NCBI GenBank assembly: GCA_003533975.1
Contig: DQCL01000237.1
Coordinates: 1 to 5,109 of the forward strand
Reading direction: 5' to 3'
Length of the DNA: 5,109 nt
DNA from: Octadecabacter sp.
GTDB lineage: Bacteria; Pseudomonadota; Alphaproteobacteria; Rhodobacterales; Rhodobacteraceae
This document shows, piece by piece, positions 1 through 4,992 of the stretch; within the stretch, counting starts at the first letter, position 1, and every line of letters begins with the position of its first letter. Under the pieces are notes generated by a model. It made no database searches, was not told where the DNA came from, and saw only the letters and a program-made list of their open reading frames with translations. The position numbers were made by a program, and so were the translations under genes.

Positions 1-372
1 GCCGTTGAAATCTTTGGGGTGCAAGAACAGCACTGGCTTGTTGTGCGCCCCGATCTTGATGTCACCCAAAACACGTGCGCCTTCAGCCAGCAGTTTGTCG
101 CGTGCTCCTTCGATATCGTCGACTTCATAACAGATGTGGTGAATGCCGCCTGCGGGGTTCTTTTCAAGAAAGCCGGCAATCGGGCTGTTGTCGCCCAACG
201 GGTACAGGAATTCGATCTTGGTGTTCGGCAGTTCGATAAAGACGACTGTTACACCGTGGTCAGGCTCGTCTTGCGGCTCACCGACATTGGCGCCCAATGC
301 ACCGCGATACTGTGCGCACGCGGCCTCAAGGTCTGGCACCGCAATTGCCACATGGTTCAAACGTCCGATCAT
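1..372 (-). CDS. mce: Methylmalonyl-CoA (ethylmalonyl-CoA) epimerase, C-terminus cut by window edge
   Basis: The enzyme interconverts the (S) and (R) epimers of methylmalonyl-CoA in the cytoplasm. This links propionyl-CoA carboxylation to methylmalonyl-CoA mutase and, in many alphaproteobacteria, also serves the ethylmalonyl-CoA pathway. The visible 124 residues form a vicinal-oxygen-chelate fold: the first half-module begins 'RLNHVAIAVPDLEAA' (residues 4-18), and the second contains 'GGIHHICYEVDDI' (75-87). Likely metal ligands are H7, E54 in 'KIEFLYPLG', and one of H78/H79; the last family ligand, a Glu near the C-terminus, lies beyond the window. The sequence runs off at 'HPKDFNG'; family members are about 134 residues, so roughly ten residues are missing. 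The ATG at 372-370 is preceded by GAGGG (complement of 380-384) at 7 nt. No other propionate genes are visible. Identification is firm; preference for methylmalonyl- versus ethylmalonyl-CoA cannot be read from sequence. Confidence 0.95.
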   Translation of the reverse strand, partial: MIGRLNHVAIAVPDLEAACAQYRGALGANVGEPQDEPDHGVTVVFIELPNTKIEFLYPLGDNSPIAGFLEKNPAGGIHHICYEVDDIEGARDKLLAEGARVLGDIKIGAHNKPVLFLHPKDFNG

Positions 373-402
373 TTTGACACCCTCATTTCAAGATTTGCCT
401 GC

Positions 403-431
403 CTTATCGGTCATGGCGGGCACGGGTGCAA
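403..431 (-). promoter_or_regulatory. Candidate sigma-70-type promoter of the epimerase gene
   Basis: On the minus strand TTGCAC (431-426) and GATAAG (408-403) are separated by exactly 17 nt. The -10 element matches the consensus at 4 of 6 positions and the -35 at 3 of 6, so the call depends on spacing and location. Transcription would begin about 25 nt upstream of the ATG, leaving room for the GAGGG ribosome-binding site. No terminator or other gene lies between this site and the start. Confidence 0.35.
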
Positions 432-465
432 CGTACAGCATGTCGCGGGCATTTCGGCGAGGTCA

Positions 466-480
466 TTAACCTAAGATTCA
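466..480 (+). promoter_or_regulatory. CtrA-box-like sequence upstream of the response regulator
   Basis: TTAA (466-469), seven bases, then TTCA (477-480) matches the alphaproteobacterial CtrA full site TTAA-N7-TTAA at 7 of 8 fixed positions. It lies about 47 bp upstream of the response-regulator start in the divergent intergenic region. A further TTAAC half-site occurs at 510-514 just before the ribosome-binding site. I found no convincing sigma-70 promoter for the plus-strand gene in this region. One partial match to a short motif is weak evidence. Confidence 0.25.
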
Positions 481-526
481 CCAACATGTCGTCTAGTGAG
501 TCGAAATACTTAACGGGGGACCGATC

Positions 527-1243
527 ATGGACAGCTTGGATGACTTTATGCAGATGCGCCCACCAACGGCGGCGCGGCCATTGTTGGGGCTGACAGTCCT
601 TGTCGTCGAAGACAGCCGTTTCGCGTCTGAGGCTATGCGCCTGCTTTGTCTACGCTCTGGTGCGCGGATCAGACGGGCCGACAGCCTGTTTCACGCCCAA
701 CGCCACCTCGCCGTCTACCGCCCCTCTGTTGCGATTGTCGATCTCGGTCTGCCGGACGGATCCGGCGTCGATCTTATTCGCGATCTCACCCAAGGCGCTA
801 GCCGTGTTGAGGTCGTGATCGGCACATCCGGCGACCCCGACGGTGAACGCCTCGCGATCAAGGCTGGCGCGGACGGGTTCATGCCCAAACCAGTTTCTAG
901 CATCGGGTACTTCCAATCCAAGGTGCTTGAACATCTCCCACCAGATCGTCAGCCCAAAGGCCTGCGTTCCCTCAATGATGAAATTGTCATTCCAGACGAA
1001 GTCGCCCTGCGCGACGATCTTGAGGCGGCTGCGGTCGTCCTAGAAGACGCCAACGATCAACGCGCACTGCGGTACCTGACGCAGTTTCTGGGTGGCGTTG
1101 CACGCAGTGTTGCCGACACCCCGCTTGAGCGTGAGATGGACACACTGGCGAAACTGCAAACATCTGGCGAAGCCGTCCAATCGCAAGTCGCCCGCGTCGC
1201 GGCAATGGTGCAAGACCGTATCGCGCGGACCAGTCCAATCTAA
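527..1243 (+). CDS. Orphan response regulator: receiver domain plus unassigned helical C-terminal region
   Basis: This is a 238-residue two-component response regulator, presumably cytoplasmic. After a 22-residue leader, a receiver domain spans about residues 22-137. All phosphorylation residues are present: acidic pair E28-D29 in 'VLVVEDSR', phospho-acceptor D72 in 'VAIVDLGLPDGSG', switch T100 in 'IGTSGD', and K121-P122 in 'FMPKPV'. It should therefore be phosphorylatable. Residues about 138-238 show no recognisable helix-turn-helix, GGDEF, EAL, HD-GYP or histidine-phosphotransfer motif. They look mostly alpha-helical, with charged and alanine-rich stretches at 159-196 and 200-235. The ATG has GGGGGA at 515-520, 6 nt upstream. 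No histidine kinase is adjacent, so the partner is unknown. The gene converges on the acetyltransferase gene with a 14 bp gap and no evident terminator. The receiver call is firm; the output mode is unknown. Confidence 0.9.
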   Translation: MDSLDDFMQMRPPTAARPLLGLTVLVVEDSRFASEAMRLLCLRSGARIRRADSLFHAQRHLAVYRPSVAIVDLGLPDGSGVDLIRDLTQGASRVEVVIGTSGDPDGERLAIKAGADGFMPKPVSSIGYFQSKVLEHLPPDRQPKGLRSLNDEIVIPDEVALRDDLEAAAVVLEDANDQRALRYLTQFLGGVARSVADTPLEREMDTLAKLQTSGEAVQSQVARVAAMVQDRIARTSPI

Positions 1244-1257
1244 AGTAGGCCTGTGAT

Positions 1258-1974
1258 TTAGTCGGTTTGGTTCGGGTCACTGGCCACGCGGCACGGCCCA
1301 GTCAGTTCCCGCAATGCTTGGCGTTGGTTTCCAACCGCATCAAAGTTATCTGGCGCGAGCCACGCCTGAAACGCCCCTTCCAATGCGGGCCATTCGCTGT
1401 CCGTCATCGCCAACCATGCCGTATCACGGTTGCGGCCTTTCACGATCAAATGCTGCCGGAATATCCCTTCCCATGAGAACCCCAACCGCTGCGCAGCACG
1501 ACGGGACGGAGCATTCAGCGCGTTGCACTTCCATTCATACCGCCGATAGCCAAGCGCAAAGGCATTCTGCATCATCAGAAACATCGCTTCTGTCGCAGCG
1601 GGTGTGCGCTGCAAGGCGGGTGAGAAATTGATATTGCCGACCTCAATCGTACCCATCGCTGGCACAATATTGAGGTAAAACGCATACCCGACAGGCGATC
1701 CATCGGGCAAACACACCGCATATCCGCTCCAATCCGCGCGTCCAACGGACACGCTCAATCCCGCTAGAAACTCTGCTTCACTCTTTGGCGCGGCCTCATA
1801 AAGGTAGTCCCACAAATGATCCTCGCCCGCCATCTGCGCCCAAAGCGCTGGCCCGTGCTTTTCAAGATCAATCTTTTCCATGCGAACATAGCGGCCGATC
1901 AGCGTCTCCTCTGTAGGAAGTTCAGCCGCCGCAAAAGCCACCACAGGTCCGATAGGCCGCTCATTGGTCTTCAT
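1258..1974 (-). CDS. GNAT-family N-acetyltransferase, RimJ/RimL-like
   Basis: This cytoplasmic acetyl-CoA-dependent acetyltransferase has 238 residues from the chosen start. It has the GNAT order: N-terminal beta strand 'IGRYVRMEKID' (about 26-36), central strands 'SPVGYAFYLNIV' and 'MGTIEVGNINFSP' (about 93-119), the acetyl-CoA loop 'LQRTPAATEAM' (121-131), and the late motif 'NALNAPSRRAAQRLGFSWEG' (151-170), typical of the RimJ/RimL branch. The usual Q-x-x-G-x-G/A loop reads Q-R-T-P-A-A, with proline for the first glycine. A 30-residue tail after 'AFQAWLAPDNFD' is not part of the core fold. The ATG at 1974 is chosen because GGGGGT (complement of 1981-1986) lies 6 nt upstream; an in-frame TTG at 2058 would add 28 residues from the intergenic region and is unlikely. 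Substrate is unknown: ribosomal protein, other amine or antibiotic are all possible, and nothing nearby decides. Confidence 0.88.
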   Translation of the reverse strand: MKTNERPIGPVVAFAAAELPTEETLIGRYVRMEKIDLEKHGPALWAQMAGEDHLWDYLYEAAPKSEAEFLAGLSVSVGRADWSGYAVCLPDGSPVGYAFYLNIVPAMGTIEVGNINFSPALQRTPAATEAMFLMMQNAFALGYRRYEWKCNALNAPSRRAAQRLGFSWEGIFRQHLIVKGRNRDTAWLAMTDSEWPALEGAFQAWLAPDNFDAVGNQRQALRELTGPCRVASDPNQTD

Positions 1975-2012
1975 TGCAATACCCCCAAATGCCCCCACGC
2001 CCGCCGCAGGTC

Positions 2013-2028
2013 GGGCAGAAAGCTGCCC
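2013..2028. repeat. Inverted repeat (6 bp arms, 4 nt loop) between divergent genes
   Basis: GGGCAG (2013-2018) and CTGCCC (2023-2028) are perfect reverse complements around AAAG. The repeat lies in the 112 bp region between the acetyltransferase and the pilin-like gene, about 39 bp from the former start and 59 bp from the latter. No T-run follows on either strand, so it is not a rho-independent terminator. It could be an operator or an mRNA leader hairpin of the acetyltransferase, or chance in GC-rich DNA. Confidence 0.4.
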
Positions 2029-2031
2029 CAA

Positions 2032-2059
2032 TTGCACGTCATACAGTCCCCAGTACAAG
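2032..2059 (+). promoter_or_regulatory. Weak promoter-like sequence for the pilin-like gene
   Basis: TTGCAC (2032-2037) and TACAAG (2054-2059) are spaced by 16 nt, matching consensus at 3 of 6 and 4 of 6 positions. This would give a leader of about 20 nt before the ATG at 2087, containing AGAGGA at 2071-2076. The -35 hexamer is identical to that proposed for the epimerase promoter. The stretch is also partly palindromic (TTGnAC-N15-GTnCAA), so it might work divergently or bind a dimeric regulator. Low certainty. Confidence 0.25.
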
Positions 2060-2086
2060 TTGAGTCAGCAAGAGGAAATCGAGCAA

Positions 2087-2275
2087 ATGGAACGGTTTGT
2101 TAAGAAATTCTGGACCGAAGAACACGGCAACACGACAATCGACTGGATGGTTTTGACCGCCGGCCTCGTTTTGTTGGGCGCCGCGGTTATGGCAACTGTT
2201 GGTCAACCAGCACAATCCTTGGCTGAAGACACAACTCAGATCAACGAAACGATTGCGCCAAACACAGGCGTATAA
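2087..2275 (+). CDS. Small Flp/Tad pilin-like single-span membrane protein
   Basis: This 62-residue protein has the layout of type IVb (Flp) pilins: a short basic N-terminus ('MERFVKKFW'), an acidic patch 'TEEHG' (10-14), then 'NTTIDW' (15-20) leading into one hydrophobic helix (about 21-39), and a polar tail. In Flp pilins the prepilin peptidase cuts after the glycine of a G-x-x-x-x-E-Y site. Here G14 is followed by D19-W20 at the same positions, a conservative variant of the motif. Flp pilins form adhesive fibres through the Tad machinery; whether this protein is polymerised, or is a retained pilin-like membrane peptide, cannot be told, and no tad genes are in the window. The ATG at 2087 is preferred over an upstream in-frame ATG at 1964, which lies inside the acetyltransferase gene: AGAGGA (2071-2076) sits 10 nt before it and homology begins there. 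The stop is 5 bp from the convergent DUF1501 gene. Confidence 0.8.
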   Translation: MERFVKKFWTEEHGNTTIDWMVLTAGLVLLGAAVMATVGQPAQSLAEDTTQINETIAPNTGV

Positions 2276-2280
2276 GCGCC

Positions 2281-3489
2281 CTAACGCACCAAGCCAGGGT
2301 TCGGGCCAAGCTCGAGACCTGGAAAGATCGCCTGTTCCAGCACCGCTTGATCAAGGCCGATCAGCCCCCGCATAACCCATGCAACATGCGCGCGCACATC
2401 GCGCGTTGGCAGCAAATCGCGCCCCGCGTACAGATCGCCGTCGCCCAAGCCCGGCCAATCCCCGATCACTTGCCCGCCACGAAGCGCGCCACCTGCAAAT
2501 AGCATTGCGCCACCTGTGCCGTGATCCGTGCCGCCACTGCCATTCTCGCGCGCCGTGCGCCCGAACTCCGTCAAACACAGCACCGCCGTCTTGTCCCAAG
2601 CCGAACCAAGCCCCGCCTTTAGCGTCAAAATTGTATCCGACAGCGCCCGCGCCCCGCGCCGCATGCCATTGCTCTGGCGCGCATGGGTGTCCCAGCCGTT
2701 GATCGAAAACGAAGCAATCCGCGTGTCCGCCCGCAGACGCGACGCCGCAAATTCCGCAATTTTCACATGCTCGCCACCGCGTGACACTGCCTCCATCATC
2801 GGACTTCCCGCCATCATCGCTTCGGTTTCCTCCGCCAGATCCGCCTCAAGCGAAATCTGTTCCGCAATGGCAATCGCATCCTCAGATGCATCGCGAAACA
2901 GCGGATCATCGTGATGCACCACGTTCAGCAACGCCCGCGCATTGGGAGAAATCATCAGCCGCGCATCCGGCGACCAACGCGATGCAGGCGCGTCACCCGA
3001 CAACACCAACATCTGCTCGCGGCCAATCGCAAACGCCACCTCAGGCTCCAAGCCCGGCACCACCTGCAACATGCGGTTCAACCAGCCATCGCGCAACCCG
3101 CCCCCCGTAAGGTCCGGTAATCCGGCTTCCAGAATGTCTTGCCCGTCAAAATGACTGCGCTTGTCGCGATAGGGCGTGGATACCGCCTGCACCGCCCCGA
3201 ACTCAGCTGCGGTCCAAAGCGGACGCAGCGGTTCAAATGCAGGATGCAGCGCATAAAACCCATCAAGATCAGCAGCTTCGCCATTAAATAACGTCGGCCT
3301 CAGCGCCGCCAACGCAGGGTCCCCGTAGGGCTGGATCACATCGACCCCGTCCATCGCGCCGCGCAGAATGATCACCACCAAACGCGCATCCCACGGTGCG
3401 GCCGCCATCGCAACCGGTGTCACAAACGGCGACGCCGCAGCAGAGCACCCAAGTACGGCACCCCCCATCAGAAACTTTCTACGATCCAT
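2281..3489 (-). CDS. DUF1501 protein, Tat-exported, alkaline-phosphatase-superfamily-like
   Basis: This 402-residue protein belongs to the DUF1501 family, whose fold is grouped with the alkaline phosphatase/sulfatase superfamily; its reaction is not established. It starts with a twin-arginine signal: 'DRRKFLM' (2-8), a hydrophobic stretch, and a likely signal peptidase site after A27-M28-A29. It should thus be exported folded to the periplasm. Family signatures are 'LRGAMDGVD' (42-50), 'SHFDGQDILE' (112-121), 'SINGWDTHARQ' (262-272), and 'TEFGRTARENGSGGTDHGTG' (307-326). The TDHG resembles a metal-binding motif of the superfamily, and D267/H269 are other candidate ligands. C15 in 'VLGCS' gives a lipobox-like context but sits very early. 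The ATG is preceded by AGGAGA (complement of 3496-3501) at 6 nt, inside the last codons of the DUF1800 gene. It is the second gene of that operon. The family call is firm; the activity is unknown. Confidence 0.93.
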   Translation of the reverse strand: MDRRKFLMGGAVLGCSAAASPFVTPVAMAAAPWDARLVVIILRGAMDGVDVIQPYGDPALAALRPTLFNGEAADLDGFYALHPAFEPLRPLWTAAEFGAVQAVSTPYRDKRSHFDGQDILEAGLPDLTGGGLRDGWLNRMLQVVPGLEPEVAFAIGREQMLVLSGDAPASRWSPDARLMISPNARALLNVVHHDDPLFRDASEDAIAIAEQISLEADLAEETEAMMAGSPMMEAVSRGGEHVKIAEFAASRLRADTRIASFSINGWDTHARQSNGMRRGARALSDTILTLKAGLGSAWDKTAVLCLTEFGRTARENGSGGTDHGTGGAMLFAGGALRGGQVIGDWPGLGDGDLYAGRDLLPTRDVRAHVAWVMRGLIGLDQAVLEQAIFPGLELGPNPGLVR

Positions 3490-3501
3490 CAGTTATCTCC
3501 T
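3490..3501 (-). promoter_or_regulatory. Ribosome-binding site of DUF1501 embedded in the DUF1800 3' end
   Basis: Read on the minus strand, the last two arginine codons of DUF1800 are AGG AGA, followed by TAA, then CTG, then the ATG of DUF1501. AGGAGA thus serves as both coding sequence and Shine-Dalgarno, with a 6 nt spacer that contains the stop codon. Ribosomes ending on DUF1800 would be placed to restart on DUF1501, which suggests translational coupling. Confidence 0.8.
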
Positions 3502-4872
3502 CTGGAACGCGGCAGATGCCAGCACAAGGCCAACCCCGTCACTCACGGTTTCGGCCGCATTCGCGGCAAACAACACCGCCTCGGGCGGCGTTGGGCCAAG
3601 GGCGGTGAACACAAACTCGCGCGGGTCAGGCAACCGATCGAGCAGGTTTTGCGGCACCTGCATCGACCATGTAATGCGCCCCGCCATGCCCTGCGGCGTG
3701 ATCCAGTTTTCTTCCTCCTCGGGCCAACCATCCGGCCCCACAGGGCGCTGCCACGTCTGGCCCATCACTGTCATCGGGATTTGCACAGATCGTCGGATCA
3801 CCCGCTGTCCGGCGGTCATGATTTTACCGCGCGGCACGCCCAGCGCACGCACGGATGATGCAATAAAATCAAACGGTTGCTTCACCTTGAGCGCGTCGGG
3901 CGACCACGCGCCCTCATGCCCGAGCATCACCTCATACATCCCCATCAGCACGCCACCGTTTTCCAGATACCGCGCTGCCATTGCCTCAACCAAATCAACG
4001 TCAGGCGTCGGGGAAATGAAATGCACCACCAACTTACGCGCAAGATGTCGCGCCGTATCAGGGTGCATCGCGATGCCGCGCAATCCGGCGTTCACATCCT
4101 CGATTGAGGGCTCACCGCCACCATAGTCCACACCCAAAACCCGCTCGGCCCCCGGTTCGGCACGTTCAGGTCGGAAATAGCCACCTCGCTGCGCATTCGC
4201 GGATATCCCCGTCAAAAGTTCAGCCAGTTCGCGCACGTCTGTTTGCCGGTAAGCCCCGCCAACCCCAAGGGTATGCAGTTCCAACAATTCCCGTGCGAGG
4301 TTTTCGTTCAGGCCCCTGTCACCCCCGCGGGCCGCCGGGCTATTCGGACCCATCGACTGATGCTGATCCAAAAACCAAATCATCATCGGGCTGCCGACAA
4401 CCGCCACCAGCATATCCGCAAAATTTCCCGCGACATGGGGGCGAATGGCCTCTTCGATGTATGGAGACACCAAATGCCGGTCGATACCCTTGGTCGGGCG
4501 GGCGGTAAAATGATCCGCCCAAAACCGCGCAAGACGCTCGCGAAACCCGTCTTGCGTATGCGCCGCACGGGTCAAATCCGATCTGATGTGTGTCAAAAGC
4601 AGTTGATGCCCGTCTTGGCGCACTTGCTGGCGGTGCGTATCGGCGGCTTCCTCAGCGTCCGTCCCCTGCGCCGCTCTCAACGCGCGTGTTGCGTCTCGGT
4701 AATCCAAGGGCGACGGGTAAACATCTGTATAGGTCGGGATCGGGATTTCAGCCGCAATCGTGTCAGGCCCCGCCAGACGCACCAACATGTCCGCGACGGA
4801 CACAGGCGGCGCAATCGTCGGGGACAGCCCCATACCAAAACGGATCGCTGCAATGGTCGGGTCAAACGGCAC
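3493..4872 (-). CDS. DUF1800 domain protein, operon partner of the DUF1501 protein
   Basis: This 459-residue protein spans the whole DUF1800 family domain. Signatures in order are the N-terminal 'IAAIRFGMGLSP' (7-18), 'RLARFWADHFT' (113-123), 'LNENLARELLELHTLGVGG' (188-206), the 'DVRELAELLTGIS' helix (212-224), 'MHPDTARHLARKLVVHF' (269-285), and a late 'GPDGWPEEEENWITP' (379-393). DUF1800 genes are commonly followed by DUF1501 genes, as here; the joint function is unknown. No signal peptide or membrane helix is visible in the first 40 residues. The product is therefore either cytoplasmic or exported with its Tat-signal partner. The start is GTG at 4872-4870, preceded by AGGAGGAG (complement of 4879-4886) at 6 nt, the strongest ribosome-binding site in the window. 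Its TAA is 3 bp before the DUF1501 ATG. A candidate promoter lies just upstream, after the terminator of the preceding gene. Confidence 0.93.
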   Translation of the reverse strand: MPFDPTIAAIRFGMGLSPTIAPPVSVADMLVRLAGPDTIAAEIPIPTYTDVYPSPLDYRDATRALRAAQGTDAEEAADTHRQQVRQDGHQLLLTHIRSDLTRAAHTQDGFRERLARFWADHFTARPTKGIDRHLVSPYIEEAIRPHVAGNFADMLVAVVGSPMMIWFLDQHQSMGPNSPAARGGDRGLNENLARELLELHTLGVGGAYRQTDVRELAELLTGISANAQRGGYFRPERAEPGAERVLGVDYGGGEPSIEDVNAGLRGIAMHPDTARHLARKLVVHFISPTPDVDLVEAMAARYLENGGVLMGMYEVMLGHEGAWSPDALKVKQPFDFIASSVRALGVPRGKIMTAGQRVIRRSVQIPMTVMGQTWQRPVGPDGWPEEEENWITPQGMAGRITWSMQVPQNLLDRLPDPREFVFTALGPTPPEAVLFAANAAETVSDGVGLVLASAAFQRR

Positions 4873-4905
4873 GAACGGCTCCTCCTACGGGGTCAATTTG
4901 TGCAG

Positions 4906-4911
4906 TTTATA
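4906..4911 (-). promoter_or_regulatory. Candidate -10 element of the DUF1800-DUF1501 operon
   Basis: TATAAA on the minus strand (complement of 4906-4911) matches the -10 consensus at 5 of 6 positions. It lies between the terminator of the upstream gene and the DUF1800 ribosome-binding site, giving a leader of about 27 nt. No good -35 hexamer lies 16-18 nt upstream. The promoter may therefore be activator-dependent, or the operon may depend on readthrough. Confidence 0.35.
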
Positions 4912-4938
4912 CGCGCAATCAACCCATGTCCTGCGTTC

Positions 4939-4972
4939 AAAACGAAAATGGGCGGGGAATTGCCCCGCCCAT
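4939..4972 (-). terminator. Rho-independent terminator of the gene entering from the right
   Basis: A perfect 10 bp GC-rich stem (arms 4948-4957 and 4963-4972) encloses a 5 nt loop. Read on the minus strand it is followed by TTTCGTTTT (complement of 4939-4947), a near-continuous U-tract. It lies 20 bp after the TAA at 4995-4993 of the minus-strand gene at the window edge. The plus-strand side has no comparable T-run, so the terminator acts mainly on minus-strand transcription and separates that gene from the DUF1800 operon. Confidence 0.88.
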
Positions 4973-4992
4973 CGTTCATTATTTCGTGCTGA

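Noticed and set aside
19..474. Plus-strand open frame (151 codons) opposite the epimerase
   Set aside because: The minus strand encodes an unmistakable methylmalonyl-CoA epimerase; the plus frame has no recognisable content.
1279..1302. Inverted repeat ACTGGCC / GGCCCAGT near the end of the acetyltransferase gene
   Set aside because: It has a bulge, no T-run follows, and it is within coding sequence; probably chance.
1975..2058. 28-residue N-terminal extension of the acetyltransferase from a TTG codon
   Set aside because: The extension lies in the intergenic region, uses a rare start without a clear ribosome-binding site, and the internal ATG at 1974 has GGGGGT at good spacing.
1964..2086. 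Longer start for the pilin-like gene (41 extra residues)
   Set aside because: It begins within the opposite-strand acetyltransferase gene, and its composition is unlike a pilin leader. The ATG at 2087 has a ribosome-binding site and gives the expected length.
2267..2280. Small GGCG-TATAAG-CGCC hairpin at the pilin-like/DUF1501 junction
   Set aside because: A 4 bp stem followed on the minus strand by TGTGTTT is too weak to call a terminator.
2294..2322. Hairpin (12 bp arms with one mismatch and two wobbles) after the pilin-like gene
   Set aside because: It has no U-tract on the plus strand and lies inside the DUF1501 coding sequence, so it is not supported as a terminator.
3368..4126. Long plus-strand open frame (252 codons) antisense to DUF1501/DUF1800
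   Set aside because: It is opposite two well-supported family genes, is rich in Ser/Thr/Pro/Arg as expected of an antisense frame in GC-rich DNA, and has no recognisable domain.
4243..4992. Plus-strand open frame (249 codons) antisense to DUF1800 and across the terminator
   Set aside because: It runs through the terminator hairpin and the intergenic region, is very Arg/His-rich and shows no family features; it is a shadow of DUF1800.
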